The translations under genes were made by a program, and so were the position numbers. A stretch of DNA of 64,000 nt from Micromonospora sp. WMMD1082 (GTDB lineage Bacteria; Actinomycetota; Actinomycetes; Mycobacteriales; Micromonosporaceae), in assembly GCF_029626175.1 (NCBI RefSeq), contig NZ_JARUBM010000002.1:4977001-5041000 (forward strand). Direction: 5' to 3'. Positions 56,142 to 64,000 of this stretch are shown here, one piece after another. The notes beneath the pieces are model-generated. The model saw only the letters and a program-made list of their open reading frames with translations. It ran no database searches and was not told the DNA's origin. The first letter of the stretch is position 1; every line of letters begins with the position of its first letter.

Positions 56142-56228
56142 TCAGTGGTTGGCGCTGGCTAGGACGAAGAGGACGGCTACCCAGACGGCGGCGAGGGTGA
56201 AGCCCAGCGGGGCGACGTAGCGGCTCAT
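56142..56228 (-). CDS. Very small membrane protein (28 residues)
   Basis: MSRYVAPLGFTLAAVWVAVL starts it, and the whole peptide is a single hydrophobic helix ending in ASANH. The ATG follows GGAG by 6 bases. It is too short for statistical support, but the ribosome site and clean single-helix design argue for a real small membrane peptide. Convergent with the VWA gene over the inverted repeat. Confidence 0.4.
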   Translation of the reverse strand: MSRYVAPLGFTLAAVWVAVLFVLASANH

Positions 56229-56595
56229 GACGGCTCCGACGGTGGCGACTCGGCGGCCCGGGGCAGGGCGGACCGCAGGGGGCGGAACAGGACGCACACA
56301 CGAAGTCGTGACCGGACGGCTTCCGGTCGCACCCGCCCGCTCGGCCACCCCGACTCGGGTGCCGGGGTGCGGGGGTGGGGCGCGGGAGCGGGGCCAGCTC
56401 AGGCGGAGCGCAGCTCAGCGTGGCTGGCGATCGGCCCGGCCACGACTGGGAGGATCGCTATCTGGCACAGCGATCACCTCCTGGGGTCGGGTTCCGGGCG
56501 GCACGGGCCGCCGGGCGACCCGCAAACGCTGATCATCGTACACCCGGCGCGCGGGATCGACGCACTCGGCCGAGCGGCCCACGGAGCGTCGCCGT
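56229..56595. other. Intergenic region of about 365 bases with one short frame
   Basis: No conserved gene is seen. On the reverse strand AGGAGGTGATC (56472-56482), a full match to the anti-Shine-Dalgarno sequence, stands 3 bases (from its last C; 8 from AGGAGG) before a GTG that opens a 17-codon frame (56415-56468, MPDSDPPSRGRADRQPR). The rest is GC-rich without clear structure. Confidence 0.4.
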
Positions 56596-57738
56596 TCATC
56601 CGCCGGCGGCGGGCTGGCCGGCGATGGTGCGGGCCGTCGTCGGTCGATGATCTTGTGGTCTGGGATCGCGTCGCCGCACCAGGCCCAGCAGGACCACGGT
56701 GAGCACCGGCAGCCAGCCGAGCCGGGCCAGCAGCCAGGCCGGGCCGTCGGGGCTGGTGTGCAGCCCCGGCAGGGTGGCGCCGGCGTGGGTGGCGAGCGCG
56801 GCCACCCCGACCAGCACCGGCTGGTGCCAGAGATAGACGCGTACCGCGTGCCGGTTGACCTCGCCGACCAGCCGGCGGGGCAGCGGCCGGCGCAGCAGCC
56901 GGGTCAGCGCCGGCCGGGCCAGCAGGCCGAGACCGACCTGGGTCACCGCGAGCGCCACCACGAGCAGGGACGGTGGATCGAGATTGGACCGCCCGTCCCC
57001 GGGCACCCCGACCGCGCTGACCGGGTAACCGAGCGCGAGCACGGCCGCGAGTCCGGCGGCTCCGGTGGCGATCAGCCGCAACGCGTCCCGCCGTCCGCCC
57101 AGCCGGCCGTCGGCGTGGGCCAGTCCCAGCACGTACGGCACCGCCCAGGCCGCCAGCACGGACACCGGCGGCGGCCCGGTGCCGGCCGGCAGCAACCGGG
57201 CGGCCAGGTCGGCGGCGCCCACCACGGCCGCCGCCGCGACGGCGCAGCGCAGCGTGCCCCATCGGCGTACGGCGGCGCGCAGCGGGCGGGTGAGCGAGAG
57301 CAGGACGAGCAGCGGGGCCAGGAACCACAGCGGACTGATCGCCAGGGTCAGCGCCAGGGAGAGGGTGCGGTCCGGCACACCGGCGACGGAACCGGCCAGC
57401 AGTACGGCCGCGCCCGTGCCGAGCAGCGCCACCGCCGGCAGGACCAGCCGGCGCAACCGTCGGCCGAACCAGCCCGGGCCGGGGTGCCGGGCGGCCGAGC
57501 GGGCCGAGGCGTACCCGGCGGCGAAGAAGAACAGCCCGAGGGTCTGCAACACCCAGCTGGCCGGCGCCAGGGCCGGCATCGCGGTCAGCGGACTGGCCTG
57601 GCGCAGGGTGCCGTCGACGTCGAGTACCAGGCCGGTGACCAGCCAGTGGCCGAGCACCACCCCGACGACCGCGTACGCCCGCAACCCGTCGACGGCGGGG
57701 TCGCGGCGGGGACGCGCCCCGGCCCGGTCGCCGTTCAC
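56596..57738 (-). CDS. Acyltransferase-3-like membrane protein
   Basis: 380 residues from GTG overlapping the upstream stop (GTGA). About ten membrane helices; the N-terminal motif DGLRAYAVVGVVLGHWLVTG has the histidine of the acyltransferase-3 family, and LYLWHQPVLVG supplies the later conserved part. Such proteins acetylate or acylate sugars, lipids or antibiotics at the membrane. Substrate unknown. Coupled to the alpha/beta hydrolase gene. Confidence 0.82.
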   Translation of the reverse strand: MNGDRAGARPRRDPAVDGLRAYAVVGVVLGHWLVTGLVLDVDGTLRQASPLTAMPALAPASWVLQTLGLFFFAAGYASARSAARHPGPGWFGRRLRRLVLPAVALLGTGAAVLLAGSVAGVPDRTLSLALTLAISPLWFLAPLLVLLSLTRPLRAAVRRWGTLRCAVAAAAVVGAADLAARLLPAGTGPPPVSVLAAWAVPYVLGLAHADGRLGGRRDALRLIATGAAGLAAVLALGYPVSAVGVPGDGRSNLDPPSLLVVALAVTQVGLGLLARPALTRLLRRPLPRRLVGEVNRHAVRVYLWHQPVLVGVAALATHAGATLPGLHTSPDGPAWLLARLGWLPVLTVVLLGLVRRRDPRPQDHRPTTARTIAGQPAAGG

Positions 57739-58733
57739 CGCCCGGCCCTCGCCGTCGCTCCGCCGCGCTGCGCCGCGCCCGCCGTGCCCGCGCCCGTGCC
57801 GCCAGCTCTCGTGATCGCCGCTTCCGGGTCGGACGTGCCGGCGACCGGCGCGGCCGGGTCGGTCGCGCCGTGCAGCACCACCGCCGCGACCGCGGCCAGG
57901 GTCGGCCCGGCGGGCAGGAGGTATCCGTCGTGTCCGGTGGCGGCGACCGGCAGCGGTCGCGCACCGAAGGACGGGTCGCCCGGCCGTACGCCGTGTCCCA
58001 CCCCGGGCAGCCGTAGCTGCGGCACCCGGCGGATCCAGTCGTCCGGCGCCTCGGCCGCCCAGACGCGTACCCGGCCGAACCGGTCGGCGCGGTCCACGCC
58101 GACCCCCACGCCCCCGAGGGCGACCACGTCGGTGACCTGCGGCGGGGCGTCGACGGCGGCCAGCCCGACGACCAGCGCGCCGTAGCTGTGCCCGATCAGG
58201 GTGATCCGGGCGGTGGGCCGCTGCCCGGCCAGCGTCCGTAGCTGGCCGCCGAGGTCAGCGGCGCCCCGGCGGGCGCTGGCCGGGGTGGCCGCCGCGGCGA
58301 CGCCGTCGGGCGGGTCGTAGCCGAGCCAGGCCAGGACCGCGACCCGGGCGTACGGATCGGCCGCGCGCACCGCAGCCTGCAGATCCCGGGCCTGCCGGGC
58401 GGGGGCACGCCGGGACACACCGCCCAGTCCACGGTCGAAGTCGGCCAGCCGGTTGCCCACACCGGGCACCAGGACGGCGATCCGGTCCGCGGTGGCGAGG
58501 TCGCCGAGCACCTCCACGGCCCGGCCGTCGCCGTCCGGGTCGAAGGTCAGGAACCGCCGCCCCTGGGCCGCCCAGCCGGCGTACGGCGTCCCGGCGGCGT
58601 CCATCGCGGCGGCGGTCGACGGGTACGCCTCGACGAAGCCCGCGGGCGCGGCGGGTGTTCCCGCCGGTGGCACCACCAGCCCGGCACCGAGCAACGCCGC
58701 GAGGCCCACCCGGAGGAGATCCCTGCACACCAT
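57735..58733 (-). CDS. Secreted alpha/beta hydrolase, DUF1023 type
   Basis: 332 residues from the ATG behind GGGAG (MVCRDLLRVGLAALL); an in-frame GTG six codons earlier overlaps that site. An N-terminal signal-like helix ends near PAAPAG. The fold has VLVPGVGNRLADFDRG, the nucleophile elbow LIGHSYGALVVG (serine), and a late histidine in VAATGHDGYL. DUF1023 hydrolases are common actinobacterial esterase-like proteins; substrate unknown. Coupled by overlap to the acyltransferase gene and 98 bases downstream of the response regulator. Confidence 0.84.
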   Translation of the reverse strand: MVCRDLLRVGLAALLGAGLVVPPAGTPAAPAGFVEAYPSTAAAMDAAGTPYAGWAAQGRRFLTFDPDGDGRAVEVLGDLATADRIAVLVPGVGNRLADFDRGLGGVSRRAPARQARDLQAAVRAADPYARVAVLAWLGYDPPDGVAAAATPASARRGAADLGGQLRTLAGQRPTARITLIGHSYGALVVGLAAVDAPPQVTDVVALGGVGVGVDRADRFGRVRVWAAEAPDDWIRRVPQLRLPGVGHGVRPGDPSFGARPLPVAATGHDGYLLPAGPTLAAVAAVVLHGATDPAAPVAGTSDPEAAITRAGGTGAGTAGAAQRGGATARAGR

Positions 58734-58831
58734 GACCCGCTCCCTCCACACCGTCGAGGTGTGCAGCGTGCGTCCTCGGCCGGGCGCTCGACGTCAACCC
58801 GGGGAGCCGTTCCCGGCCCGCTACCCGGGTA

Positions 58832-59494
58832 CTACTCCCCGGCGGCGACCAGCCCGGTCTCGTACGCGAGCACCACGGCCTGGGCGCGGTCGCGCAGCCG
58901 GAGCTTGGCCAGGATCCGGCCGACGTGGGTCTTGACGGTCTGCTCGGCGACGACCAGCTCGCCCGCGATCTCGGTGTTGGAGCGGCCTCGGGCGATCAGC
59001 CGCAGCACCTCGGTCTCGCGGGGGGTGAGCCCGGCGAGCGCGGTGGGTCGGTGCCGCTGGCGCTGCGGTCGGGCCGCGAACTCGGCGATCAGCCGGCGGG
59101 TGACGGTCGGGGCGAGCAGCGCGTCGCCGGCGGCGACCACCCGTACCGCGTGCACCAGGTCGGCGGCCGGTGCGTCCTTGAGCAGGAACCCGCTGGCACC
59201 GGCGCGCAGTGCCTCGTAGACGTAGTCGTCCAGGTCGAAGGTGGTGAGGATGAGCACCCGGGGCCGGTCGGCCGGCCGGTCGCCGAGCAGCTTGCGGGTC
59301 GCGGCGAGGCCGTCGAGCACCGGCATCCGCACATCCATCAGCACCACGTCCGGGTCGAGTCGGCGGGCCTCGGCGACCGCCTGGGCACCGTCGGCGGCGT
59401 CGCCGACCACCAGCAGGTCCGGCTGGGCGGCGAGGAGGGCGCCGAAGCCCTGCCGGACCATCGCCTGGTCGTCGGCGATCAGCACCCGGATCAC
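58832..59494 (-). CDS. NarL/LuxR-family response regulator
   Basis: 220 residues from GTG overlapping the kinase stop (GTGA). The receiver has D8/D9, phospho-acceptor D54 (VVLMDVRMP) and K106 (GFLLKDAP). The C-terminal LuxR helix-turn-helix (LTPRETEVLRLIARGRSNTE, then VKTHVGRILAKL) binds DNA when phosphorylated. Its partner kinase is the next gene upstream. Likely targets include the downstream hydrolase and acyltransferase genes on the same strand. Confidence 0.93.
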   Translation of the reverse strand: MIRVLIADDQAMVRQGFGALLAAQPDLLVVGDAADGAQAVAEARRLDPDVVLMDVRMPVLDGLAATRKLLGDRPADRPRVLILTTFDLDDYVYEALRAGASGFLLKDAPAADLVHAVRVVAAGDALLAPTVTRRLIAEFAARPQRQRHRPTALAGLTPRETEVLRLIARGRSNTEIAGELVVAEQTVKTHVGRILAKLRLRDRAQAVVLAYETGLVAAGE

Positions 59495-60834
59495 GGCGCC
59501 CCTCCCATCCGCTCGTCGGCCCGTCCTGGCTCGCCGGGTCGGTCCGGGGCGCTCGGTCGGTCCGGGTCGTCGCGGGGCGCCGCGTCGGTGGGCAGCAGCG
59601 CCTCGATCGCGTAGCCACCTTCCGGGGTGGGACAGGCGGTGAAGCTGCCGCCGAGGGAAACGGCCCGTTCCCGCATGCCGGCCAGACCCTGCCCGCCACC
59701 GCGGGCGTCCGGTCCGGCCGGGCTGCCGCCGGCGGCGTTGTGCACGCGTACCGTCAGGACGCCGGCCCGGTCCCGCACCGTGACGCGCACCTCGGCGCCG
59801 GCCGCATGGCGGGCCGCGTTGGCCAGCCCTTCCTGGACGATGCGGTACGCGGCCAGCCCGACCGGTGCCGACGGCTCGGCGGCGACATCGGTGTCCAGGG
59901 TCACCGTCATGCCGGCCCGGTGGGCGGCGGCCACCAGCGCGGGCAGCTCGGCCAGGCCCGGCTGCGGGGCGGTCTGCGGATCCTCCGACTCGCTGCGCAG
60001 CACGCCCAGCAGCCGCCGCATGTCGGTCAGCGCCGCCCGGGCGGAATCGGCGATGGCGGCGAACTCGGCCCGGGCCGGGTCGGGTACGGCGGCGAGCCGG
60101 TACGGCGCGGTCTCCGCCTGCACGGCGATCATCGACATGTGGTGCGCGACGACGTCGTGCAGTTCCCGCGCGATGCGGGCGCGCTCCTCCAGCACCGCGC
60201 GCCGCGCCTTCTCCAACTCGCCGAGTTCCGCCTGCTCGGCGAGGGCCCGGCGGGTGAGCAGGTTGCCGCGCACCAGGTCCCCCACGATGAGCAGCACCAC
60301 GAACAGCAGGCTGACGCCGACCTGGCTGCTCGGTGCCACGAAGATCCAGACCGGGATGAGGCTGAGCAGCCCGATCCAGGCCAGGACGGCCCGGTCGACC
60401 CGGGCGGCCACGACCGCGAGCACGACGAGGATGACCAGGACCTGGGTCGGGCTCCACGGCCAGGACTCGTACGCCACCGGGCTCACCACCACGGCGCCGT
60501 CCGTCGGCCGCCGGTTGAAGGTGCCGAACAACTGCCCGACGAGCATGATCCGCCAGGCCAGCAGCGGCCGGGTGAGCAGGACCGGCAGCGGTGCGACGGT
60601 GAGGAGCGCGATCACCCAGGCGGTGGCGACGGGCAGCTGGCGCGAGTCCAGCAGGAACTGCGCGGTGACCAGGGCCAGGCCGAGCAGGGCCAGCAGTCCG
60701 AGGGTCCGCAGGGCGGCGGCCGTGCGGGGCCGGGGTCGCAGCCGGGCCAGTGGCGGCCGGGTCGCGGGATAGTCCGGCCCGGCCACGACGCGGCGCAGGG
60801 CCGCGAGGGCGATACGGGCGGGACGGCGGTCCAT
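59491..60834 (-). CDS. Sensor histidine kinase, NarL-type partner (HisKA_3)
   Basis: 447 residues. About six membrane helices fill residues 42-190. The dimerisation helix has H226 in RIARELHDVVAHHMS, the HisKA_3 signature, and the ATPase has the N-box YRIVQEGLANAARHA and G-box GGGQGLAGMRERA. A Pro/Asp-rich tail ends the protein. It autophosphorylates and passes phosphate to the regulator encoded next, with which it overlaps by GTGA. The signal is unknown; with few outside loops, membrane or intramembrane sensing is likely. Confidence 0.92.
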   Translation of the reverse strand: MDRRPARIALAALRRVVAGPDYPATRPPLARLRPRPRTAAALRTLGLLALLGLALVTAQFLLDSRQLPVATAWVIALLTVAPLPVLLTRPLLAWRIMLVGQLFGTFNRRPTDGAVVVSPVAYESWPWSPTQVLVILVVLAVVAARVDRAVLAWIGLLSLIPVWIFVAPSSQVGVSLLFVVLLIVGDLVRGNLLTRRALAEQAELGELEKARRAVLEERARIARELHDVVAHHMSMIAVQAETAPYRLAAVPDPARAEFAAIADSARAALTDMRRLLGVLRSESEDPQTAPQPGLAELPALVAAAHRAGMTVTLDTDVAAEPSAPVGLAAYRIVQEGLANAARHAAGAEVRVTVRDRAGVLTVRVHNAAGGSPAGPDARGGGQGLAGMRERAVSLGGSFTACPTPEGGYAIEALLPTDAAPRDDPDRPSAPDRPGEPGRADERMGGAP

Positions 60835-60848
60835 TCCCCGCAGGGTAG

Positions 60849-61691
<843 letters not shown>

Positions 61692-61714
61692 GATAGCACG
61701 GAGGAATGAGCGTA

Positions 61715-62482
61715 ATGTCTGGACTGCTGGCCGGTAAGCGGCTGCTCGTCACCGGCGTCATCACCGACGCCTCGATCGCCTTCTCGGTGGCGAAGCTCGC
61801 CCAGGAGAACGGCGCCCAGGTCGTGCTCACCGGCTACGGCCGGCTCTCGCTCGTGGAGCGGATCGCCAAGCGGCTGCCCGAGCCGGCTCCGGTGATCGAG
61901 CTGGACGTGACCAGCACCGAGCACCTCGCCGGGCTGGCCGACAAGGTCCGGGAGCACGTCGACGGCCTCGACGGGGTGGTGCACTCCATCGGCTTCGCGC
62001 CGCAGAGCTGCATCGGCGGCGGGTTCCTCGACGCCTCCTGGGAGGACGTGGCGACGGCGCTGCACGTCTCGACGTACTCCTACAAGTCCCTGGCCATCGC
62101 GGCGCTGCCGCTGATGTCGCCGGGCGGCGCGGTGGTCGGGCTGACCTTCGACGCCAGCCAGGCGTGGCAGGTCTACGACTGGATGGGCGTGGCCAAGGCC
62201 GGGCTGGAGTCCGTCTCCCGCTATGTCGCCCTGCACCTGGGCAAGCAGGGCATCCGCAGCAACCTGGTGGCCGCCGGTCCGCTGCGCACCATGGCCGCCA
62301 AGTCGATCCCCGGCTTCGAACAGTTCGAGGACGCCTGGACCAAGCGGGCTCCGCTGGGCTGGGATCTGACCGACCAGGAGCCGGCCGCCCGCGCCTGCCT
62401 GGCGCTGCTGTCGGACTGGTTCCCGGCCACCACCGGTGAGATCGTGCACGTCGACGGCGGCTTCCACGCCATCGGCGCCTAG
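61715..62482 (+). CDS. inhA: Enoyl-ACP reductase (InhA/FabI type)
   Basis: 255 residues; I chose the second ATG (MSGLLAGKRLLVTG) because GGAGG ends 1 base before the first and 10 before the second. Catalytic Y154 and K161 lie in YDWMGVAKAG, and S91 in VVHSIGFAPQ matches the NADH-binding serine of InhA. GPLRTMAAKSIPGF is the substrate loop. It reduces trans-2-enoyl-ACP in type II fatty-acid synthesis, and triclosan or isoniazid-type inhibitors act on this family. It follows fabG by 23 bases, probably one operon. Confidence 0.94.
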   Translation: MSGLLAGKRLLVTGVITDASIAFSVAKLAQENGAQVVLTGYGRLSLVERIAKRLPEPAPVIELDVTSTEHLAGLADKVREHVDGLDGVVHSIGFAPQSCIGGGFLDASWEDVATALHVSTYSYKSLAIAALPLMSPGGAVVGLTFDASQAWQVYDWMGVAKAGLESVSRYVALHLGKQGIRSNLVAAGPLRTMAAKSIPGFEQFEDAWTKRAPLGWDLTDQEPAARACLALLSDWFPATTGEIVHVDGGFHAIGA

Positions 62483-62578
62483 CCGACTCTCACGCCTGGG
62501 CACCGCAGGCAGCCCTGTTAACGGCCGCGACCCGGGGGCGTTGCCGGGTCGCCGCCGGCCACCGGCAAGAATGGGCCC

Positions 62579-63610
62579 ATGGGGTACGACGCGGTGGTGC
62601 TGGTCTCCTTCGGTGGCCCGGAGGGGCCGGACGACGTGCTGCCCTTCCTGCAGAACGTGACGCGGGGCCGGGGCATCCCGCCGCAGCGGCTGGCCGAGGT
62701 CGCCGAGCACTACCAGCACTTCGGCGGGGTGTCACCGATCAACCAGCAGTGCCGGGAACTGCTGGCGGCGGTCCGCGCGGACTTCGCCGCCCACGACCTC
62801 GACCTGCCGGTGTACTGGGGCAACCGGAACTGGAACCCGATGCTCGCCGACACCGTGGCGCAGATGCGCGACGACGGCGTACGGCGGGCGCTGGCGTTCG
62901 TCACCAGCGCCTTCGGCGGATACTCCTCCTGCCGGCAGTACCAGGAGGACATCACCGCCGCCCGGGCGGCGGTCGGCCCGGACGCCCCGGTGATCGAGAA
63001 GCTGCGCCAGTTCTGGGACCATCCCGGCTTCGTCGAGCCGCACGTCGACGCGGTACGCGCGGCGCTGGCCCAGCTCGACCCCGCGCTACGGGACAGCACC
63101 CGGCTCGTCTTCACCGCGCACTCCGTCCCGGTCTCGATGGCCGACAGCGCCGGCCCGCACGGCGGTCGATACACCGCCCAGCTCGCCGAGGCGACCCGGC
63201 TGGTGCACGCGGCGGCGGCCCCGGACCTGCCGTACGACCTGGTCTGGCAGAGCCGCTCCGGCCCGCCGCACGTGCCGTGGCTGGAGCCGGACGTCAACGA
63301 CCACCTGGCCACGCTCGCCGGGCAGGGCGTGACCGCTGTGGTGGTCAGCCCGATCGGCTTCGTCTCCGACCACCTAGAGGTGGTGTGGGACCTCGACACC
63401 GAGGCACTGGACACGGCGAAACAGCTCGGCCTGGACTTCGTCCGCGCCGGCACGCCCGGCACCGACCCGCGTTTCGTGACCATGGTCCGGGAGCTGGTGC
63501 GGGAACGGATCGAGCCGGACGGGGCGGGCCGGCGTCGCCGCCTCGGCGAGCTGCCGATGTGGGACACCTGCCCCACGGTCTGCTGCGTCCCGCCCCGCCG
63601 CCCGGCCTGA
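62579..63610 (+). CDS. hemH: Ferrochelatase (coproporphyrin-type), likely 2Fe-2S
   Basis: 343 residues. Ferrochelatase marks include SFGGPEGPDDVLPFL, FGGVSPINQQ, the metal-side H181 in FTAHSVPVSM, and a downstream SDHLEVVWD glutamate. Cysteines C118 (GGYSSCRQY) and C331, C335, C336 (DTCPTVCC) sit in the places where actinobacterial enzymes bind a 2Fe-2S cluster. It inserts iron into coproporphyrin III (the route used by actinobacteria) in haem synthesis. It follows inhA by 96 bases, as in mycobacteria. Confidence 0.94.
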   Translation: MGYDAVVLVSFGGPEGPDDVLPFLQNVTRGRGIPPQRLAEVAEHYQHFGGVSPINQQCRELLAAVRADFAAHDLDLPVYWGNRNWNPMLADTVAQMRDDGVRRALAFVTSAFGGYSSCRQYQEDITAARAAVGPDAPVIEKLRQFWDHPGFVEPHVDAVRAALAQLDPALRDSTRLVFTAHSVPVSMADSAGPHGGRYTAQLAEATRLVHAAAAPDLPYDLVWQSRSGPPHVPWLEPDVNDHLATLAGQGVTAVVVSPIGFVSDHLEVVWDLDTEALDTAKQLGLDFVRAGTPGTDPRFVTMVRELVRERIEPDGAGRRRRLGELPMWDTCPTVCCVPPRRPA

Positions 63611-63674
63611 CCGCCGGTGCTGACCGCCCGTCCTGACTGTTCCGGCGACTCCGACACCCCTGGGAATGACGACC

Positions 63675-64000
63675 ATGCATGACCGTAAACCCGTCGAGAG
63701 TTGGCTCACCGACATGGATGGCGTGCTGGTGCACGAGGGCCAGCCGGTGCCCGGCGCGCCGGAGTTCATCGCCCGGCTGCGTTCCTCCGGCAAGCCGTTC
63801 CTGGTGCTGACCAACAACTCCATCTACACCCCGCGAGACCTGCAGGCCCGGCTGGCCCGGATGGGTCTGGACGTGCCGGAGCAGGCGATCTGGTCGTCCG
63901 CCCTGGCCACCGGGCAGTTCCTGGCGGACCAGCGGCCGGGCGGCACCGCGTACGTGATCGGGGAGGCCGGGCTGACCACGGCCCTGCACGCGGTGGGCTA
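63675..64000 (+). CDS. HAD-IIA family phosphatase (NagD-like), 3' end outside window
   Basis: 108 codons are present. An ATG nine bases earlier is an alternative start. Motif I is LTDMDGVLVHEGQPVPGAPE with D13 and D15; then LVLTNNSIYTPRDL (motif II) follows, and a class-IIA cap begins. Such enzymes dephosphorylate nucleotides or sugars. The protein is cut by the window edge, so later motifs are not seen. Confidence 0.88.
   Translation, partial: MHDRKPVESWLTDMDGVLVHEGQPVPGAPEFIARLRSSGKPFLVLTNNSIYTPRDLQARLARMGLDVPEQAIWSSALATGQFLADQRPGGTAYVIGEAGLTTALHAVG

Noticed and set aside
56465..56485. Fragment of 16S rRNA (GATCACCTCCT on the plus strand)
   Set aside because: The match is only 11 bases, and neither flank resembles the end of 16S rRNA; a strong ribosome site on the other strand explains it better.

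Overview
The window is a 64 kb piece of actinomycete chromosome, most probably from the Micromonosporaceae (Micromonospora or a close relative). The evidence is very high GC with G/C at third codon positions, many GTG starts, stop/start overlaps of the ATGA and GTGA type, a conservon-type signalling unit, a TIGR04222/DUF692 gene pair and a PT-rich lytic polysaccharide monooxygenase. I saw no tRNA, rRNA, CRISPR array or intact mobile element.

Layout. (1) 1-4.1 kb is accessory: the end of an Rhs-repeat gene whose variable C-terminal (toxin-like) segment is out of frame, a small membrane protein in the immunity position, another small membrane protein, and an ISL3-family transposase relic lying inside an ISAs1-family relic. 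(2) 4.1-6 kb is an XRE-type regulator with two tiny coupled genes. (3) 6.1-12.2 kb holds a YpfJ-type metallopeptidase, an ABC-F ATPase, a 75-residue HTH protein, an enoyl-CoA hydratase and an ABC exporter. (4) 12.3-16.1 kb is a leftward run: uracil-DNA glycosylase, atypical SDR, a 162-residue unknown, a DUF692 (MNIO) enzyme and a TIGR04222 membrane protein with a Gly/Cys tail. (5) 16.1-26 kb has an AcnR-type repressor, HAD hydrolase, RIO-like kinase, DUF2630, a conservon lacking all but the end of cvnC, aconitase and a VOC protein. (6) 26.2-47 kb is rich in secreted and polysaccharide-related genes: C39 peptidase, beta-helix protein, papain-like protein, two membrane-anchored CBM2-like proteins, a 1,835-residue amylopullulanase, two paralogous beta-helix surface proteins, aminopeptidase P, asparagine synthetase and an AA10 oxidase. 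(7) 47-52.7 kb has a PfkB kinase, MBL hydrolase, FlK-like thioesterase, PAP2 protein and a PH-domain operon. (8) 53-64 kb has the MoxR/DUF58/VWA operon, acyltransferase and hydrolase, a two-component system, fabG-inhA-ferrochelatase and the start of a HAD-IIA phosphatase.

Read together, the genes echA-like, ABC-F, small HTH, acnR, acn, moxR/DUF58/VWA, fabG, inhA and ferrochelatase are those I recall from the Rv1472-Rv1485 stretch of Mycobacterium tuberculosis. The window therefore looks like an old actinobacterial core block into which accessory islands have been inserted.

The most promising possible new system is the coupled TIGR04222 / DUF692 / 162-residue protein unit (13772-16069). There a multinuclear iron oxidase may modify cysteines in the Gly/Cys tail of a membrane protein. 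Other notable signals are a palindromic motif shared by the acnR and acn upstream regions, the cvnC remnant, a duplicated leader in front of two beta-helix paralogues, and a two-copy double-hairpin repeat at convergent gene ends.
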